Below, piece by piece: positions 1-8,639 of a stretch of DNA of 64,000 bases (the first letter of the stretch is position 1; the number at the start of each line of letters is the position of its first letter). The stretch is from Deferribacteres bacterium (lineage in GTDB: Bacteria; Zhuqueibacterota; Zhuqueibacteria; Zhuqueibacterales; Geothermadaptataceae): positions 434,001 to 498,000 of the forward strand of contig JACKDE010000004.1 in NCBI GenBank assembly GCA_020633675.1. Reading direction: 5' to 3'. The notes beneath the pieces are model-generated. The model was not told the DNA's origin and made no database searches. It saw nothing but the letters and a program-made list of their open reading frames with translations. The translations under genes were made by a program, and so were the position numbers.

Positions 1-2751
1 CCCGAGCATTATAATCCGGTCGGTACCTATCGGCATGCATTTGAAATTCCTGACGCATGGCTGGCTGGCGATATTATTTTGCATTTCGCCGCAGCAAAAT
101 CAGCGATGTATCTTTACCTCAACGGCCAGTTCGTCGGCTATTCGCAAGGCTCGAAAACCCCGGCTGAATTCAATATTCGGCCCTATGTGAAATCCGGCAA
201 AAACCTGATCGCCCTGCAGATGTATCGATGGAGTGATGCCAGCTATCTGGAAAGCCAGGACATGCTGCGGATGAGTGGCATCGAGCGCGAAGTGTACATC
301 TACAGCCGGCCAAAAGTCGCCATGAGCGATTTTGGCGTTATTGCAGATTTGGATGATGCTTTTAAAGACGGACTGGCTACAGTCACCGTCGACATCACCA
401 ACAATTCCAATGAGAATGCCAGCCGGACACTCAATGTGCAGATTTTAGACGAAGTAAAAGTGCTGTTTCGCGCTCAAAAAAGAATAGAAATCCCGGCCAA
501 TGACACGATAGTGGTCACGTTCAAGACAACGCTTGCCAATGTCAAGCAGTGGTCGGCTGAAGCACCAAATCGCTATCAATTGCAGATTCAATTACTCGAT
601 GAGCAAAACGAGCAGAACAATCAATTTGTCGAGAAAAACATTGGTTTTCGAAATGTGCAAATCCAGGGCAGTCGATTGCTGGTGAACGGAAAAGCCATCA
701 CCATCAAAGGCGTCAACCGGCACGAAACCGATCCGCTCACCGGCCATGTGGTTTCCAGAGCATCAATGGAAAAAGATATCCGGTTGATGAAGCAAAATAA
801 CATCAATGCCGTACGCGGCAGCCACTACCCGAACCATCCTTACTGGTACGACTTGTGTGACCGGTACGGACTGTATTTGATTGATGAAGCCAATATCGAA
901 AGCCATCCGCTCGCTAACGACGAGGCGACCCAAATCGGCAACGAGGTGTCGTGGCTGCCGGCGCATCTGGAGCGTACCCAGCGCATGTTTTATCGCGATC
1001 GCAACCATCCGTCGATCATTATCTGGTCCTTGGGCAATGAAGCCGGGCATGGCGATATTTTCCGCGCGACCTATCGCTGGCTGAAGCAGCATGATGCTAC
1101 CCGGCCGGTGCAATATGAACCAGCCGAACATGAAGATTACACCGATATTTATTGCCCAATGTACCCGAAACCAGCTTCCCTGATTCAGTATGCCGAAAGC
1201 GACCCCGACAAGCCGGGCATCATGATCGAGTATTGCCACGCGATGGGCAACTCGGTTGGCAACCTGCAGGATTACTGGAACATCATCGAAAAATATCCCG
1301 CGCTGCAGGGCGGTTTTATTTGGGATTGGGTCGATCAGTCGCTGGAATACAAAGATAAAAATGGCAAAGCCTACCTGGCCTATGGCCATGACTATCACCC
1401 TGATTTGCCAACGGACGGAAATTTTTTAAACAACGGTCTGGTCGATCCGTATCGCCAGCCTCACCCGCATTTGTTCGAAGTCAAAAAGGTCTATCAATCA
1501 GCCAGGTTTGACTGGGATCAGAAAGCAAAAACGTTGCGGGTGACCAATAAAAACAACTTTGCTGCTTTGGAAAACATCAGACTGGAATGGAAGCGCCTGG
1601 AAGATGATATTGCAGTACAAACCGGCGTCGTCGAAAACATTCAAATTCAGCCTGAGCAGACTGAAATTTACGCGCTTCCCATCAGTGCGCTTCCGAGCGA
1701 TCGGGAGTCGGTGCTGCTTGTTCAGCTCATCACCGACAAGCAAAACGGCCTACTGGAGACGAATCACGAGATCGCCTTCGAGCAATTTATTTTGCGGCCT
1801 TACCGATCCAAAGCACTGTCGCCTCCTAAACAGGTGCCGCTCAAGATTGCGGTCGATCAGGATCATTTTGTGATCCAAAACAATGTCGTGAACATGTTGA
1901 TACACAAATCAACCGGAGAAATCAGCCATTGGAGTTTTGGCAAAGAGCTGATTACGCAAGCACCGATCCAGCCAAATTTTTGGCGGCCACCGACCGACAA
2001 CGATCTGGGCAATGGCATGCAAAATTGGGCTCGAGTGTGGCAACGCGCAACGCAGAAAGCAAAGCCGCAACTCATTCAACCGCCAGCGTTGACATCGGAC
2101 GGTGTTGCATTCAAAGTGAATTACCAACTGCCGGATACGATGGCAAAACTTATCGTGGAGTATACTCTGAGGAATGATGGCGCATTGCTGATTGACTATC
2201 AATTTGCGCCAGCGCAGGACAGCCTGCCAAACTTACCTCGGCTGGGCATGTATCTAACGCTACCATCCGCTTACGCAACTGTTGCGTGGTACGGCCTTGG
2301 GCCCCACGAAACCTATTGGGATCGAAAATCGTCCGGGAAAATTGCCATCCACGAAGGCCTGATCCAGGACCAGTTTCATCGCTACCCAAGGCCGCAGGAA
2401 ACCGGCAACAAGTCTGACGTACGCTGGATTCGTGTCGAATCGGCGCGCCTGACGCTGACCGCACATCCTGTGGATCATCAATTGCTGAGCAGCAGTGTTT
2501 GGCCATTTTCTGGCTCTGAATTGGAGTTTGAAGCAGGCAAGGGCGGCGGTGAATCCGCCTCCGGGCTGGTGCCGGTGACAGCCAGGCACGGAGCGGATAT
2601 TGAGATGGGCGAAACAGTCCAGTGGAATATCGATCATCTGCAGATGGGCGTTGGCGGCGATACCTCATGGGGACGATTGGTGCATGAAGAATACACCATT
2701 CCGGCAAAAGCGTATCGTTATCAATTTATCATCACGCCTGCGCAAAAATAA
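1..2751 (+). CDS. lacZ: Beta-galactosidase, GH2 family (5' end outside window)
   Basis: Hydrolyses terminal beta-galactosides such as lactose. The frame is open from base 1, so the N-terminus lies outside the window; 916 codons remain of a usual length near 1,020. The order seen is: end of the sugar-binding jelly roll, immunoglobulin-like domain, TIM barrel, then the large C-terminal beta-sandwich with FWRPPTDNDLGNG. The catalytic acid/base Glu is in WSLGNEAGHG (bases 1039-1041) and the nucleophile Glu in IMIEYCHAMGN (bases 1228-1230). No signal peptide can be judged because the start is missing. Other carbohydrate genes (GH128-like, AGE epimerase, SSS symporter) follow within 14 kb, but not in the same operon. 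Family assignment is secure; the true substrate could be another beta-galactoside. Confidence 0.95.
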   Translation, partial: PEHYNPVGTYRHAFEIPDAWLAGDIILHFAAAKSAMYLYLNGQFVGYSQGSKTPAEFNIRPYVKSGKNLIALQMYRWSDASYLESQDMLRMSGIEREVYIYSRPKVAMSDFGVIADLDDAFKDGLATVTVDITNNSNENASRTLNVQILDEVKVLFRAQKRIEIPANDTIVVTFKTTLANVKQWSAEAPNRYQLQIQLLDEQNEQNNQFVEKNIGFRNVQIQGSRLLVNGKAITIKGVNRHETDPLTGHVVSRASMEKDIRLMKQNNINAVRGSHYPNHPYWYDLCDRYGLYLIDEANIESHPLANDEATQIGNEVSWLPAHLERTQRMFYRDRNHPSIIIWSLGNEAGHGDIFRATYRWLKQHDATRPVQYEPAEHEDYTDIYCPMYPKPASLIQYAESDPDKPGIMIEYCHAMGNSVGNLQDYWNIIEKYPALQGGFIWDWVDQSLEYKDKNGKAYLAYGHDYHPDLPTDGNFLNNGLVDPYRQPHPHLFEVKKVYQSARFDWDQKAKTLRVTNKNNFAALENIRLEWKRLEDDIAVQTGVVENIQIQPEQTEIYALPISALPSDRESVLLVQLITDKQNGLLETNHEIAFEQFILRPYRSKALSPPKQVPLKIAVDQDHFVIQNNVVNMLIHKSTGEISHWSFGKELITQAPIQPNFWRPPTDNDLGNGMQNWARVWQRATQKAKPQLIQPPALTSDGVAFKVNYQLPDTMAKLIVEYTLRNDGALLIDYQFAPAQDSLPNLPRLGMYLTLPSAYATVAWYGLGPHETYWDRKSSGKIAIHEGLIQDQFHRYPRPQETGNKSDVRWIRVESARLTLTAHPVDHQLLSSSVWPFSGSELEFEAGKGGGESASGLVPVTARHGADIEMGETVQWNIDHLQMGVGGDTSWGRLVHEEYTIPAKAYRYQFIITPAQK

Positions 2752-2865
2752 AGCTGGTTGTTTGATGCACAATTTGGTAAAGTAGGACGCCTCGCCGCTA
2801 AAATGATTTTATTCGATCGGAAATCGCGAATCGATGTTAAAACAAGAGTGCTGTTATCAAATTCG

Positions 2866-2907
2866 TAAAGACACGAAAAAATCTCCGTGACTTCGAGCCT
2901 TGGTGGT
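2866..2907. repeat. Palindromic intergenic repeat, kind B (partial copy)
   Basis: The arm at 2886-2907 (CGTGACTTCGAGCCTTGGTG and two more bases) resembles the right arm of the complete palindrome at 19124-19180. The weaker left arm is at 2864-2878. It lies just upstream of the cold-shock gene. Similarity was judged by eye. Confidence 0.4.
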
Positions 2908-2934
2908 CATCACATAATCGAAAGGACTATGCTT

Positions 2935-3144
2935 ATGGAATACGGAATTGTCCGCATGTGGGATGAGTCGAAGGGATTTGGCTTCATTCAAACAGATGAC
3001 GATGATGACTTGTTCGTCAGCAAAAACGATATCGAGCCAACGGTGCCCGGCAAGCGTTTGCGTGAAGGTCAGCGCGTGGGCTTCGATGTGCGCCGGGAAA
3101 TGAAAGGCGACCGTGCAATTCATGTGCGATTAGTGAATCGATAA
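2935..3144 (+). CDS. Small cold-shock-domain (CspA-like) protein
   Basis: A 69-residue single-domain nucleic-acid-binding protein. The RNP1 motif is KGFGFI (residues 13-18). The RNP2-like stretch is DLFVSKNDI, with Ser where most cold-shock proteins have His (FVH), and a run of five Asp precedes it. I chose ATG 2935 because AAAGGA at 2921-2926 is 8 bases upstream; ATG 2929 is too close to that site. It ends 17 bases before the phosphofructokinase start on the same strand, so the two are probably co-transcribed. Its role as an RNA chaperone or regulator is inferred from the family. Confidence 0.85.
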   Translation: MEYGIVRMWDESKGFGFIQTDDDDDLFVSKNDIEPTVPGKRLREGQRVGFDVRREMKGDRAIHVRLVNR

Positions 3145-3161
3145 TCTGGAAAGGCAATACA

Positions 3162-4262
3162 TTGGCAAAAAATGAAGTCAGGCGTATCGGTATCCTCACT
3201 GGCGGTGGTGACTGCCCCGGATTGAACGCTGTTATCCGCGCTGTGGCGAAATCTGCGCTTTCGGAAGACGCAACCGTATTTGGCATCGAAGATGGCTTTG
3301 AAGGCTTTGTGGAAGGCAAAATTCGCGAGCTTGGCAACAACGATGTCTCCGGCATTCTCAGCCTTGGCGGCACCATTTTAGGTAGCTCCAATAAAGGGGA
3401 TCCCTTCCATTATCCGGTAAAAGACAAAGACGGCAATATCAAAATCATCGACGAATCGGAACGGGTGTTGCGCAACTACAAACGTTGGGGCCTGGACGCG
3501 GTGGTCGCCATTGGCGGCGACGGCACCATGCACATCTGTGATCAATTGAGCCAGCTTGGCATCAACATTGTCGGCGTGCCCAAAACCATCGACAATGACC
3601 TTGCTGCCACCGATGTCACATTCGGCTACGACTCAGCGCTGTATGTCGCCACCGAGGCGATTGATCGCCTGCATACCACCGCTTCTTCGCATCACCGGGT
3701 GATGATTATCGAAGTGATGGGACGCTATGCCGGCTGGATTGCGCTTGGAGCCGGTCTGGCAGGCGGTGCGGATATTATTTTGATTCCGGAGATTCCGTTT
3801 ACCTGGGAGAGCATTTACAAGAAAGTGCGCGAACGCAGCTTGCACGGCAAACGTTTCAGCATCATCTGCGTAGCTGAAGGGGCCAAGCCCAAGGGCGGCG
3901 AACTGGTGGTCAAGGAGATCGATGTCAAGCGCACTGATGCCAAGCGACTCGGCGGCATCGGTGATCTGGTCGGGCACAAAATTTCCACCGATACCGATTT
4001 GGAAACACGCGTGACCATACTCGGGCATTTGCAGCGTGGCGGCTCCCCCACCCCATTTGATCGCATTCTGGCGACAAAATATGGTGCGCATGCGTGTGAA
4101 TTGGTGGTACAAGGTAAATTCGGGCGCATGGTCGCGCTCAACGGCACCAAAATCGTTTCCGTGCCGATCAAAAAAGCCATTGCCGAGCAGCGGCTTGTGC
4201 CACCGGATTGTCAGGAAATTCTGGCCGCAAGGGCAGTCGGCACCTCCTTTGGCGATGAATGA
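3162..4262 (+). CDS. pfkA: 6-phosphofructokinase, group III-like, TTG start
   Basis: Phosphorylates fructose 6-phosphate in glycolysis. The 366-residue protein has the N-terminal GILTGGGDCPGLN loop (residues 10-22), GGDGT at 118-122 and PKTIDND at 140-146 with the catalytic Asp. The pairing matters: Gly in GGDGT is typical of ATP-dependent enzymes, while Lys in PKTIDND is typical of PPi-dependent ones. This mix marks the mixed-substrate group III family, so the phosphoryl donor cannot be told from sequence alone. The start is TTG, supported by GGAAAGG at 3148-3154. It follows the cold-shock gene by 17 bases. Confidence 0.93.
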   Translation: MAKNEVRRIGILTGGGDCPGLNAVIRAVAKSALSEDATVFGIEDGFEGFVEGKIRELGNNDVSGILSLGGTILGSSNKGDPFHYPVKDKDGNIKIIDESERVLRNYKRWGLDAVVAIGGDGTMHICDQLSQLGINIVGVPKTIDNDLAATDVTFGYDSALYVATEAIDRLHTTASSHHRVMIIEVMGRYAGWIALGAGLAGGADIILIPEIPFTWESIYKKVRERSLHGKRFSIICVAEGAKPKGGELVVKEIDVKRTDAKRLGGIGDLVGHKISTDTDLETRVTILGHLQRGGSPTPFDRILATKYGAHACELVVQGKFGRMVALNGTKIVSVPIKKAIAEQRLVPPDCQEILAARAVGTSFGDE

Positions 4263-4319
4263 TCCGCATTCTCAGCCAGCTAAATTTGCCAAACCATACA
4301 CCTTCGGAACGTCACGAAC

Positions 4320-6017
4320 ATGAAACGCAATCTCACCAAACTTGCACAACACCAATACGATGTCATCATAGTTGGGGGCGGTATTTACGGAGCGTGGGCT
4401 GCCTGGGACGCCAGTCTGCGCGGCTTTTCGGTCGCTCTGCTGGAGCGCGCCGATTTCGGCGGCGCCACTTCCGCCAACAGTATGAAAGTCATTCACGGCG
4501 GTCTGCGCTACCTGCAGCACCTCGATCTGAAACGCATGCGCGAGTCGATCCGTGAGCGCAGCACACTCTTGCGTGTCGCACCCCACCTTGTGCACTTGCT
4601 GCCGTGCCTGATGCCGACCTACGGGCACGGACTGAAGGGGCGCGAAGTGATGACCATTGCGCTGCGGCTCAACGATCTGATCAGCATGGATCGCAATAAA
4701 GACGTCCATCCGGATAAGCGAATACCGGGTGGCAGAATCCTGTCGCGCGCTGAACTGCTGAACGCCCTGCCCGGCGTGCCTGAAAAACGGCTGACTGGCG
4801 GCGCTCAGTGGCACGATTGTCAATTACAGAACTCCGAGCGGTTGACGCTGGCACTGCTGACCGGTGCAGCGGAAAAAGGTGCACAGCTCGCCAACTACGC
4901 CGAAGTGACTAATTTCATCACCGACGACCACCGCGTGATTGGCGCCAAAATCAAAGATTGCGAAGATGGAGCAGAGCATTCCGTTTTTGGCAAGGTTGTG
5001 CTGAACACCACCGGACCGTGGATGAATCGTACTTTTGCGATGCTGAACGGCTTTCAACCTATGACCCAAACGCCTCTGGCTAAGGGTATTAACTTGATTG
5101 TCAACCGCCAGCTTTTTCAACAAGTTGGCGTCGGTGTGCCAAGCACCTATACTTTCAAAGATCGTGATGCGGTGTTCAACAAAGGCTCGCGCTTGCTGTT
5201 TGTCACGCCCTGGCGGCAATACTCGATTCTGGGCACCACCTACTTTCCGTACAGCGGTGATCCGTCCGATCAAACTGTTTCGGAAGCCGATATTCAAAGC
5301 TTGCTCGATGAATTCAATCAAGCCTATCCGGCCATGCAAGTACAGCGCGAGGAAATCTGTGCATATCACCTCGGCGTGCTGCCGGCGATTGAAGATGGTA
5401 ATGAGTTAAGCGGAAATGTCAATGCGGAGAAGCAATACAAGCTTATCGATCATCATAAAACGGCTCGTCTCGAGGGCCTGGTTTCGGTCCTGGGCGTGAA
5501 GTACACCACAGCACGCGATGTCGCCAGCCGCGCCATCGATTTGGTGGCGAAAAAGCTCAAACGCCATGACACCCAATCCAGCACGGCAATACGCCCGATT
5601 CCCGGCGGTGACATGCACGATGTCGGTGGGTATATTGAGCAGGAAATCGGCAAGCGTCCCTGGGGACTTGCCGAAACGACTGTACGGCATTTGATCGGCC
5701 AATACGGTACCCGCTACACCGATATTTTGCATCATTTATCCGAAGACGAGAAGTGGGGGCAGCGAATCGACGGGCACGAAGATGTGCTGGCTGCGGAAGT
5801 TTTGCACGGCGTGCGACATGAAATGGCACGCAGCCTCAGCGATGCGGTGCGGCGGCGCACTGAGCTGGGCTCAGCCATGTGCCCCAGCGATGCCGGTCTG
5901 TACAAGTGTGCCGGGATTCTGGCCAGCGAACTCGGCTGGGACAAGCAGAAGATCGAAGAAGAAATCGCAGCGACAAAAGCTGGCTACCAGCCTGCCGCCG
6001 GAAATGCAGGTGAATAG
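4320..6017 (+). CDS. glpD: FAD-dependent glycerol-3-phosphate dehydrogenase
   Basis: Oxidises sn-glycerol 3-phosphate to dihydroxyacetone phosphate at the inner face of the membrane and passes electrons to quinone. The 565-residue protein begins with the FAD-binding Rossmann motif VGGGIYG (around residues 18-24), followed by the conserved block HGGLRYLQHLDLKRMRES. The C-terminal third matches the alpha-helical domain of GlpD enzymes. Length is normal for the family. It starts 57 bases after pfkA on the same strand, and both enzymes feed triose phosphate metabolism. Its TAG stop lies inside a palindromic repeat (6016-6093). Confidence 0.93.
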   Translation: MKRNLTKLAQHQYDVIIVGGGIYGAWAAWDASLRGFSVALLERADFGGATSANSMKVIHGGLRYLQHLDLKRMRESIRERSTLLRVAPHLVHLLPCLMPTYGHGLKGREVMTIALRLNDLISMDRNKDVHPDKRIPGGRILSRAELLNALPGVPEKRLTGGAQWHDCQLQNSERLTLALLTGAAEKGAQLANYAEVTNFITDDHRVIGAKIKDCEDGAEHSVFGKVVLNTTGPWMNRTFAMLNGFQPMTQTPLAKGINLIVNRQLFQQVGVGVPSTYTFKDRDAVFNKGSRLLFVTPWRQYSILGTTYFPYSGDPSDQTVSEADIQSLLDEFNQAYPAMQVQREEICAYHLGVLPAIEDGNELSGNVNAEKQYKLIDHHKTARLEGLVSVLGVKYTTARDVASRAIDLVAKKLKRHDTQSSTAIRPIPGGDMHDVGGYIEQEIGKRPWGLAETTVRHLIGQYGTRYTDILHHLSEDEKWGQRIDGHEDVLAAEVLHGVRHEMARSLSDAVRRRTELGSAMCPSDAGLYKCAGILASELGWDKQKIEEEIAATKAGYQPAAGNAGE

Positions 6018-6093
6018 GCTGTAGGTTTTTAGGCAACCAGTTTGTAAAATCATCAGACAACCTAAGTCCCTACAAACTATCAACCTACAGCCT
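6016..6093. repeat. Nested palindrome overlapping the glpD stop codon
   Basis: Outer arms AGGCTGTAGGTT (6016-6027) and AACCTACAGCCT (6082-6093) are perfect 12-base complements. Inner arms AGTTTGTA (6039-6046) and TACAAACT (6071-6078) are perfect 8-base complements. The last two bases of the glpD stop codon belong to the outer arm. No U-tract follows on either strand, so it resembles a mobile palindromic repeat more than a simple terminator, though it could still stop or protect transcripts. Confidence 0.7.
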
Positions 6094-6160
6094 GACATGT
6101 GGCCTAAAAAACTAGCGTGTAGTTTCAAAGGAATAAATCCTGAGATCAAAACCAAGAATT

Positions 6161-6442
6161 ATGCCCCAAAAACATATTCCAAAACGATCTTGCCTTGGCT
6201 GTCGATGCGTAAAGGCACAGTCCGAAATGCTGCGACTGGTTTACCAGCCTTCGGAGCAGCGCCTCGCTTTCGATCCACACAAAAAGCTGCCGGGGCGGGG
6301 CGCCTACCTGTGCCGCGATACGAACTGTCTGCAATTGGCAAAGCGACAATACAGCCTGGATCGTGCCTATCGCACCAAGGTGCCGAAGTCATGCTATCGC
6401 CAGCTTGAGACGCTTTTCAGCGAGGTGATGAATGGAAAGTAA
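6161..6442 (+). CDS. ylxR: YlxR-family (DUF448) RNA-binding protein
   Basis: A 93-residue protein of the YlxR family, small basic proteins linked to transcription and RNase P or nucleoid functions. Visible family marks are RSCLGCR near the N-terminus and PGRGAYLC in the middle, with a further Cys in DTNC. In most bacteria ylxR sits in the nusA-ylxR-ylxQ-infB operon. Here glpD is upstream and neither nusA nor infB is next to it. It overlaps the following ylxQ-like gene by 11 bases, so the two are co-translated. Confidence 0.88.
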   Translation: MPQKHIPKRSCLGCRCVKAQSEMLRLVYQPSEQRLAFDPHKKLPGRGAYLCRDTNCLQLAKRQYSLDRAYRTKVPKSCYRQLETLFSEVMNGK

Positions 6443-6761
6443 AATCTTCCGGCTCGTCGGCCTGGCACGCCGGGCCGGCAAAGTCTCGGTCGGCACCGCC
6501 GTGGTGGAAAAAATGGTGCGACGCAACAAAGTCAAGCTACTCTTGTTTGCTGTAGACGCATCTCTCGATACGATTGACAAAGTTTTAAAATTGCAGCCGA
6601 ACTGCTCCCATATTTTTTATGGCGCCAAACACGAATGGGGCGCTGCTCTCGGCAGCGAGTCGTTTGCTGTGCTGGGCATTCTGGAACAAAATTTTGTCGA
6701 TGGCATTTTGCAGCAGTATGAGGTCGAGAAGGGCGAGGGGGAAGTGGGAGGCACGATCTAA
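6432..6761 (+). CDS. ylxQ: YlxQ-like L7Ae-family RNA-binding protein
   Basis: A 109-residue member of the L7Ae/L30e/Gadd45 fold that binds kink-turn-like RNA. It has the family opening IFRLVGLARRAGKVSVGTA and the central strand KLLLFAVDAS. The ATG overlaps the end of ylxR, and CGAGGTGA lies just upstream inside ylxR. It belongs to the usual nusA-ylxR-ylxQ-infB neighbourhood but is detached from it here. The C-terminus is short and acidic (EVEKGEGEVGGTI), unlike typical YlxQ, and may be a lineage feature. Confidence 0.85.
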   Translation: MESKIFRLVGLARRAGKVSVGTAVVEKMVRRNKVKLLLFAVDASLDTIDKVLKLQPNCSHIFYGAKHEWGAALGSESFAVLGILEQNFVDGILQQYEVEKGEGEVGGTI

Positions 6762-6833
6762 AAGACTCCTGATTTTTTTCGCTTTGCAATTTGCAAGATT
6801 AAAAAAGTCTTGATTTTGTCAGGTCATTTTGTC

Positions 6834-6876
6834 AAAGTTTTAAACAAGAATAAGCAGGACTGTTTTGTAAAACTTT
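6834..6876. other. Inverted repeat between ylxQ and the DUF433 gene
   Basis: AAAGTTTTAAACA (6834-6846) faces TGTTTTGTAAAACTTT (6861-6876) across a 14-base loop, followed by two more T bases. It may be the ylxQ terminator or an operator for the toxin-antitoxin genes 70 bases downstream. Sequence alone does not decide. Confidence 0.4.
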
Positions 6877-6946
6877 TTGAGAGCTTTTAAATAAATACTG
6901 CTCTTTTTGCCAATTTTGGCTCTTTTCTTCATAGAAGGGACGATGA

Positions 6947-7171
6947 ATGGAAAATATCTTAAAGCGAATCACTGTAAATCCGGAACAGTGCGGTGGGCGG
7001 CCGTGCATTCGCGGTATGCGTATACGCGTGTCAGACATGCTTGACTTATATGCTGCTGGTTTGAGTTCAGAGCAAATTCTGACAGAACTCCCTGACCTTG
7101 AGGAAGCAGATTTGCAAGCATGTATGCAGTATGCAAGCCGACGGATTAGTCACCCGGTACTCGTCGCATGA
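6947..7171 (+). CDS. DUF433 protein, probable antitoxin
   Basis: A 74-residue DUF433 protein. The family signature reads ITVNPEQCGGRPCIRGMRIR, followed by VSDMLDLYAAGLSSEQIL, a winged-helix-like DNA-binding segment that usually acts as the antitoxin and autorepressor. It overlaps the next gene through an ATGA junction (toxin ATG at 7168, antitoxin TGA at 7169-7171). The AT-rich leader with an inverted repeat (6834-6876) could hold its operator. The antitoxin itself appears intact. Confidence 0.85.
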   Translation: MENILKRITVNPEQCGGRPCIRGMRIRVSDMLDLYAAGLSSEQILTELPDLEEADLQACMQYASRRISHPVLVA

Positions 7172-7507
7172 TGATCTGGATTGATGCCCAACTTTCTCCG
7201 GAAATTGCCCGATGATTAGAGAAGAGTTCCAAATCGATGCACGTGCTGTTCGTGATGTTGGACTGCGCAATGCAACTGATCATGAAATTTTTCTTGCTGC
7301 GGGGCGACAGTCTGTAGTTGTTTTAACAAAAGATGCGGATTTCCCAGAGCTTCTGGATGCGAAAGGAGCACCACCAGAGGTTATATGGTTAACATGTGGG
7401 AATACATCGAATGAGCACTTGAAAAAATCTTGAGAAAAACACTTCTAAAATCGTTGGATATGCTACACAAGGGTGAAGTCCTCGTTGAAATCAGCGATAT
7501 TGATTGA
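7168..7507 (+). pseudogene. DUF5615 PIN-like toxin, two single-base frameshifts
   Basis: The remnant of the toxin partner of the DUF433 antitoxin; the family has a PIN-like RNase fold. Frame 1 gives MMIWIDAQLSPEIAR and stops at 7213-7215. A second frame from 7212 gives the central part, with AVRDVGLRNATDHEIF and VVVLTKDADF, and ends at 7431-7433. Restoring one base near 7214 reads WIREEF, as the family consensus expects. Restoring one A in the A6 run near 7425 extends the protein through KKILRKTLLKSLDML to EVLVEISDID and a TGA at 7505-7507. Both lesions are single-base losses. The gene is inactive as read unless one or both are sequencing errors or recoding sites. Confidence 0.82.
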
Positions 7508-7546
7508 AGCCAAGTTCCTATACAATCCTAAATTCCAACCCACAAA

Positions 7547-7846
7547 TCACCACCCAAACAGCTTCAAATCCACCACATCCTGCTCGTTGAACACAACACC
7601 CTCCTGCATCAAAAGCGCGCGCTGTACCTCGTAGCCACCAAAATGCGGCAGTGAAATTTGTCCACGACTGTTGATCACCCGATGCCAGGGCAAATCGTCC
7701 GGGCCATTGTATTTTTGCAAAATCCTGCCGACATGCCGTGCCCGTCGAGGCGCGCCGGACATGGCGGCAATTTGACCGTAGGTCGCCACTCTGCCGTATG
7801 GAATCCGCTGGATTGTGGCGATGACTTTTTGGGTAAAATCTTGCAT
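7547..7846 (-). CDS. Alkyltransferase-like protein (ATL), Trp in place of catalytic Cys
   Basis: A 99-residue protein matching the C-terminal domain of O6-methylguanine-DNA methyltransferase. The active-site motif is PWHRVI (residues 53-58): the alkyl-accepting Cys of PCHRV is Trp. Proteins of this type cannot remove alkyl groups; they bind O6-alkylguanine, flip it out and hand the lesion to nucleotide excision repair. The helix-turn-helix and Arg-finger region (YGRVATYGQIA, ARHVGRIL) are kept. It is the first gene of a minus-strand stretch facing the toxin-antitoxin genes. Alternative start codons seem unlikely, as ATG 7846 gives the usual family length. Confidence 0.9.
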   Translation of the reverse strand: MQDFTQKVIATIQRIPYGRVATYGQIAAMSGAPRRARHVGRILQKYNGPDDLPWHRVINSRGQISLPHFGGYEVQRALLMQEGVVFNEQDVVDLKLFGW

Positions 7847-8066
7847 TTTTTGGATGCTTTGATTATTTGGCTACAGATGAATACGGCGCGGCGAAGTCGC
7901 AAATCCCAAATAACAAATAAATTCCAATATCAAAATGACAATTCCCAAACAGTTTGGAATATTGAAATCTGTGAATTGGTCATTATTTGAGATTTGTAGT
8001 TTGGTTTTTGGTGCTTTAGTGCCTGTTAAAAGTTGACATATTGTTGCATCATTTGAAAATGTGTGC

Positions 8067-8639
8067 TCAAAACCGATAGCCGAGCTCAAGGCCAATCAGT
8101 AATATCGCGCCTTCGCCGACAGCCTCGCCATCGGTGCGGATGTTAATTTCTGCACCCAGGGCCGCCGTGGCAGCGAACGTTAGGTTATCGCCGAAAAGCC
8201 AGCGGTAGCCACCCTGCGCCGTCGGTTGCAGCACGGTAATGTCAGTGGTGCCACTGCGATTGCCAACATCATCTCGCCAGTCGATCTGCAAAAACCACAC
8301 ATCGGTGCGCGCGCCGAGGTACCAGCCGCCCTGTCTGTTACGAAAATAATAGCGCCAAGCCGTGCCAAACCCAGGGCCGCCGCCTTCTTCATTGTCATGC
8401 TTGCCAAAATCTCGGCGCTCAGTGAAATTATAGCCTGCCAGCAGTGTGAAAAACTGTCGATGACCAATTGACTTGCTTATGCTAACTGCCGGAATCACGC
8501 CGGCCGGATAGGCTTGCAGTTGCGCACCGATAGTGCGCCTCGGCTGTGTTTGCCCATGCAAAAATGCCGGCGCGATCAGGCAAGCTGCCGCAAACCCACA
8601 CAGATATTTCAAAATATCTGCTTTTGAAAATCGCATCAT
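8067..8639 (-). CDS. Small exported beta-strand-rich protein, probable outer-membrane barrel
   Basis: A 190-residue protein with a Sec signal peptide (LCGFAAACLIAPAFLHGQ) and no family I recognise. After the signal it shows alternating amphipathic strands (LLAGYNFTERRD, WYLGARTDVWFLQIDW, AQGGYRWLFGDNLTFAATAALGA) and ends in LELGYRF with a terminal Phe, the usual beta-barrel assembly signal. This suggests a small outer-membrane barrel. The start at ATG 8639 overlaps the stop of the isochorismatase-like gene (TGA 8636-8638), so translation is probably coupled. Function unknown. Confidence 0.65.
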   Translation of the reverse strand: MMRFSKADILKYLCGFAAACLIAPAFLHGQTQPRRTIGAQLQAYPAGVIPAVSISKSIGHRQFFTLLAGYNFTERRDFGKHDNEEGGGPGFGTAWRYYFRNRQGGWYLGARTDVWFLQIDWRDDVGNRSGTTDITVLQPTAQGGYRWLFGDNLTFAATAALGAEINIRTDGEAVGEGAILLIGLELGYRF

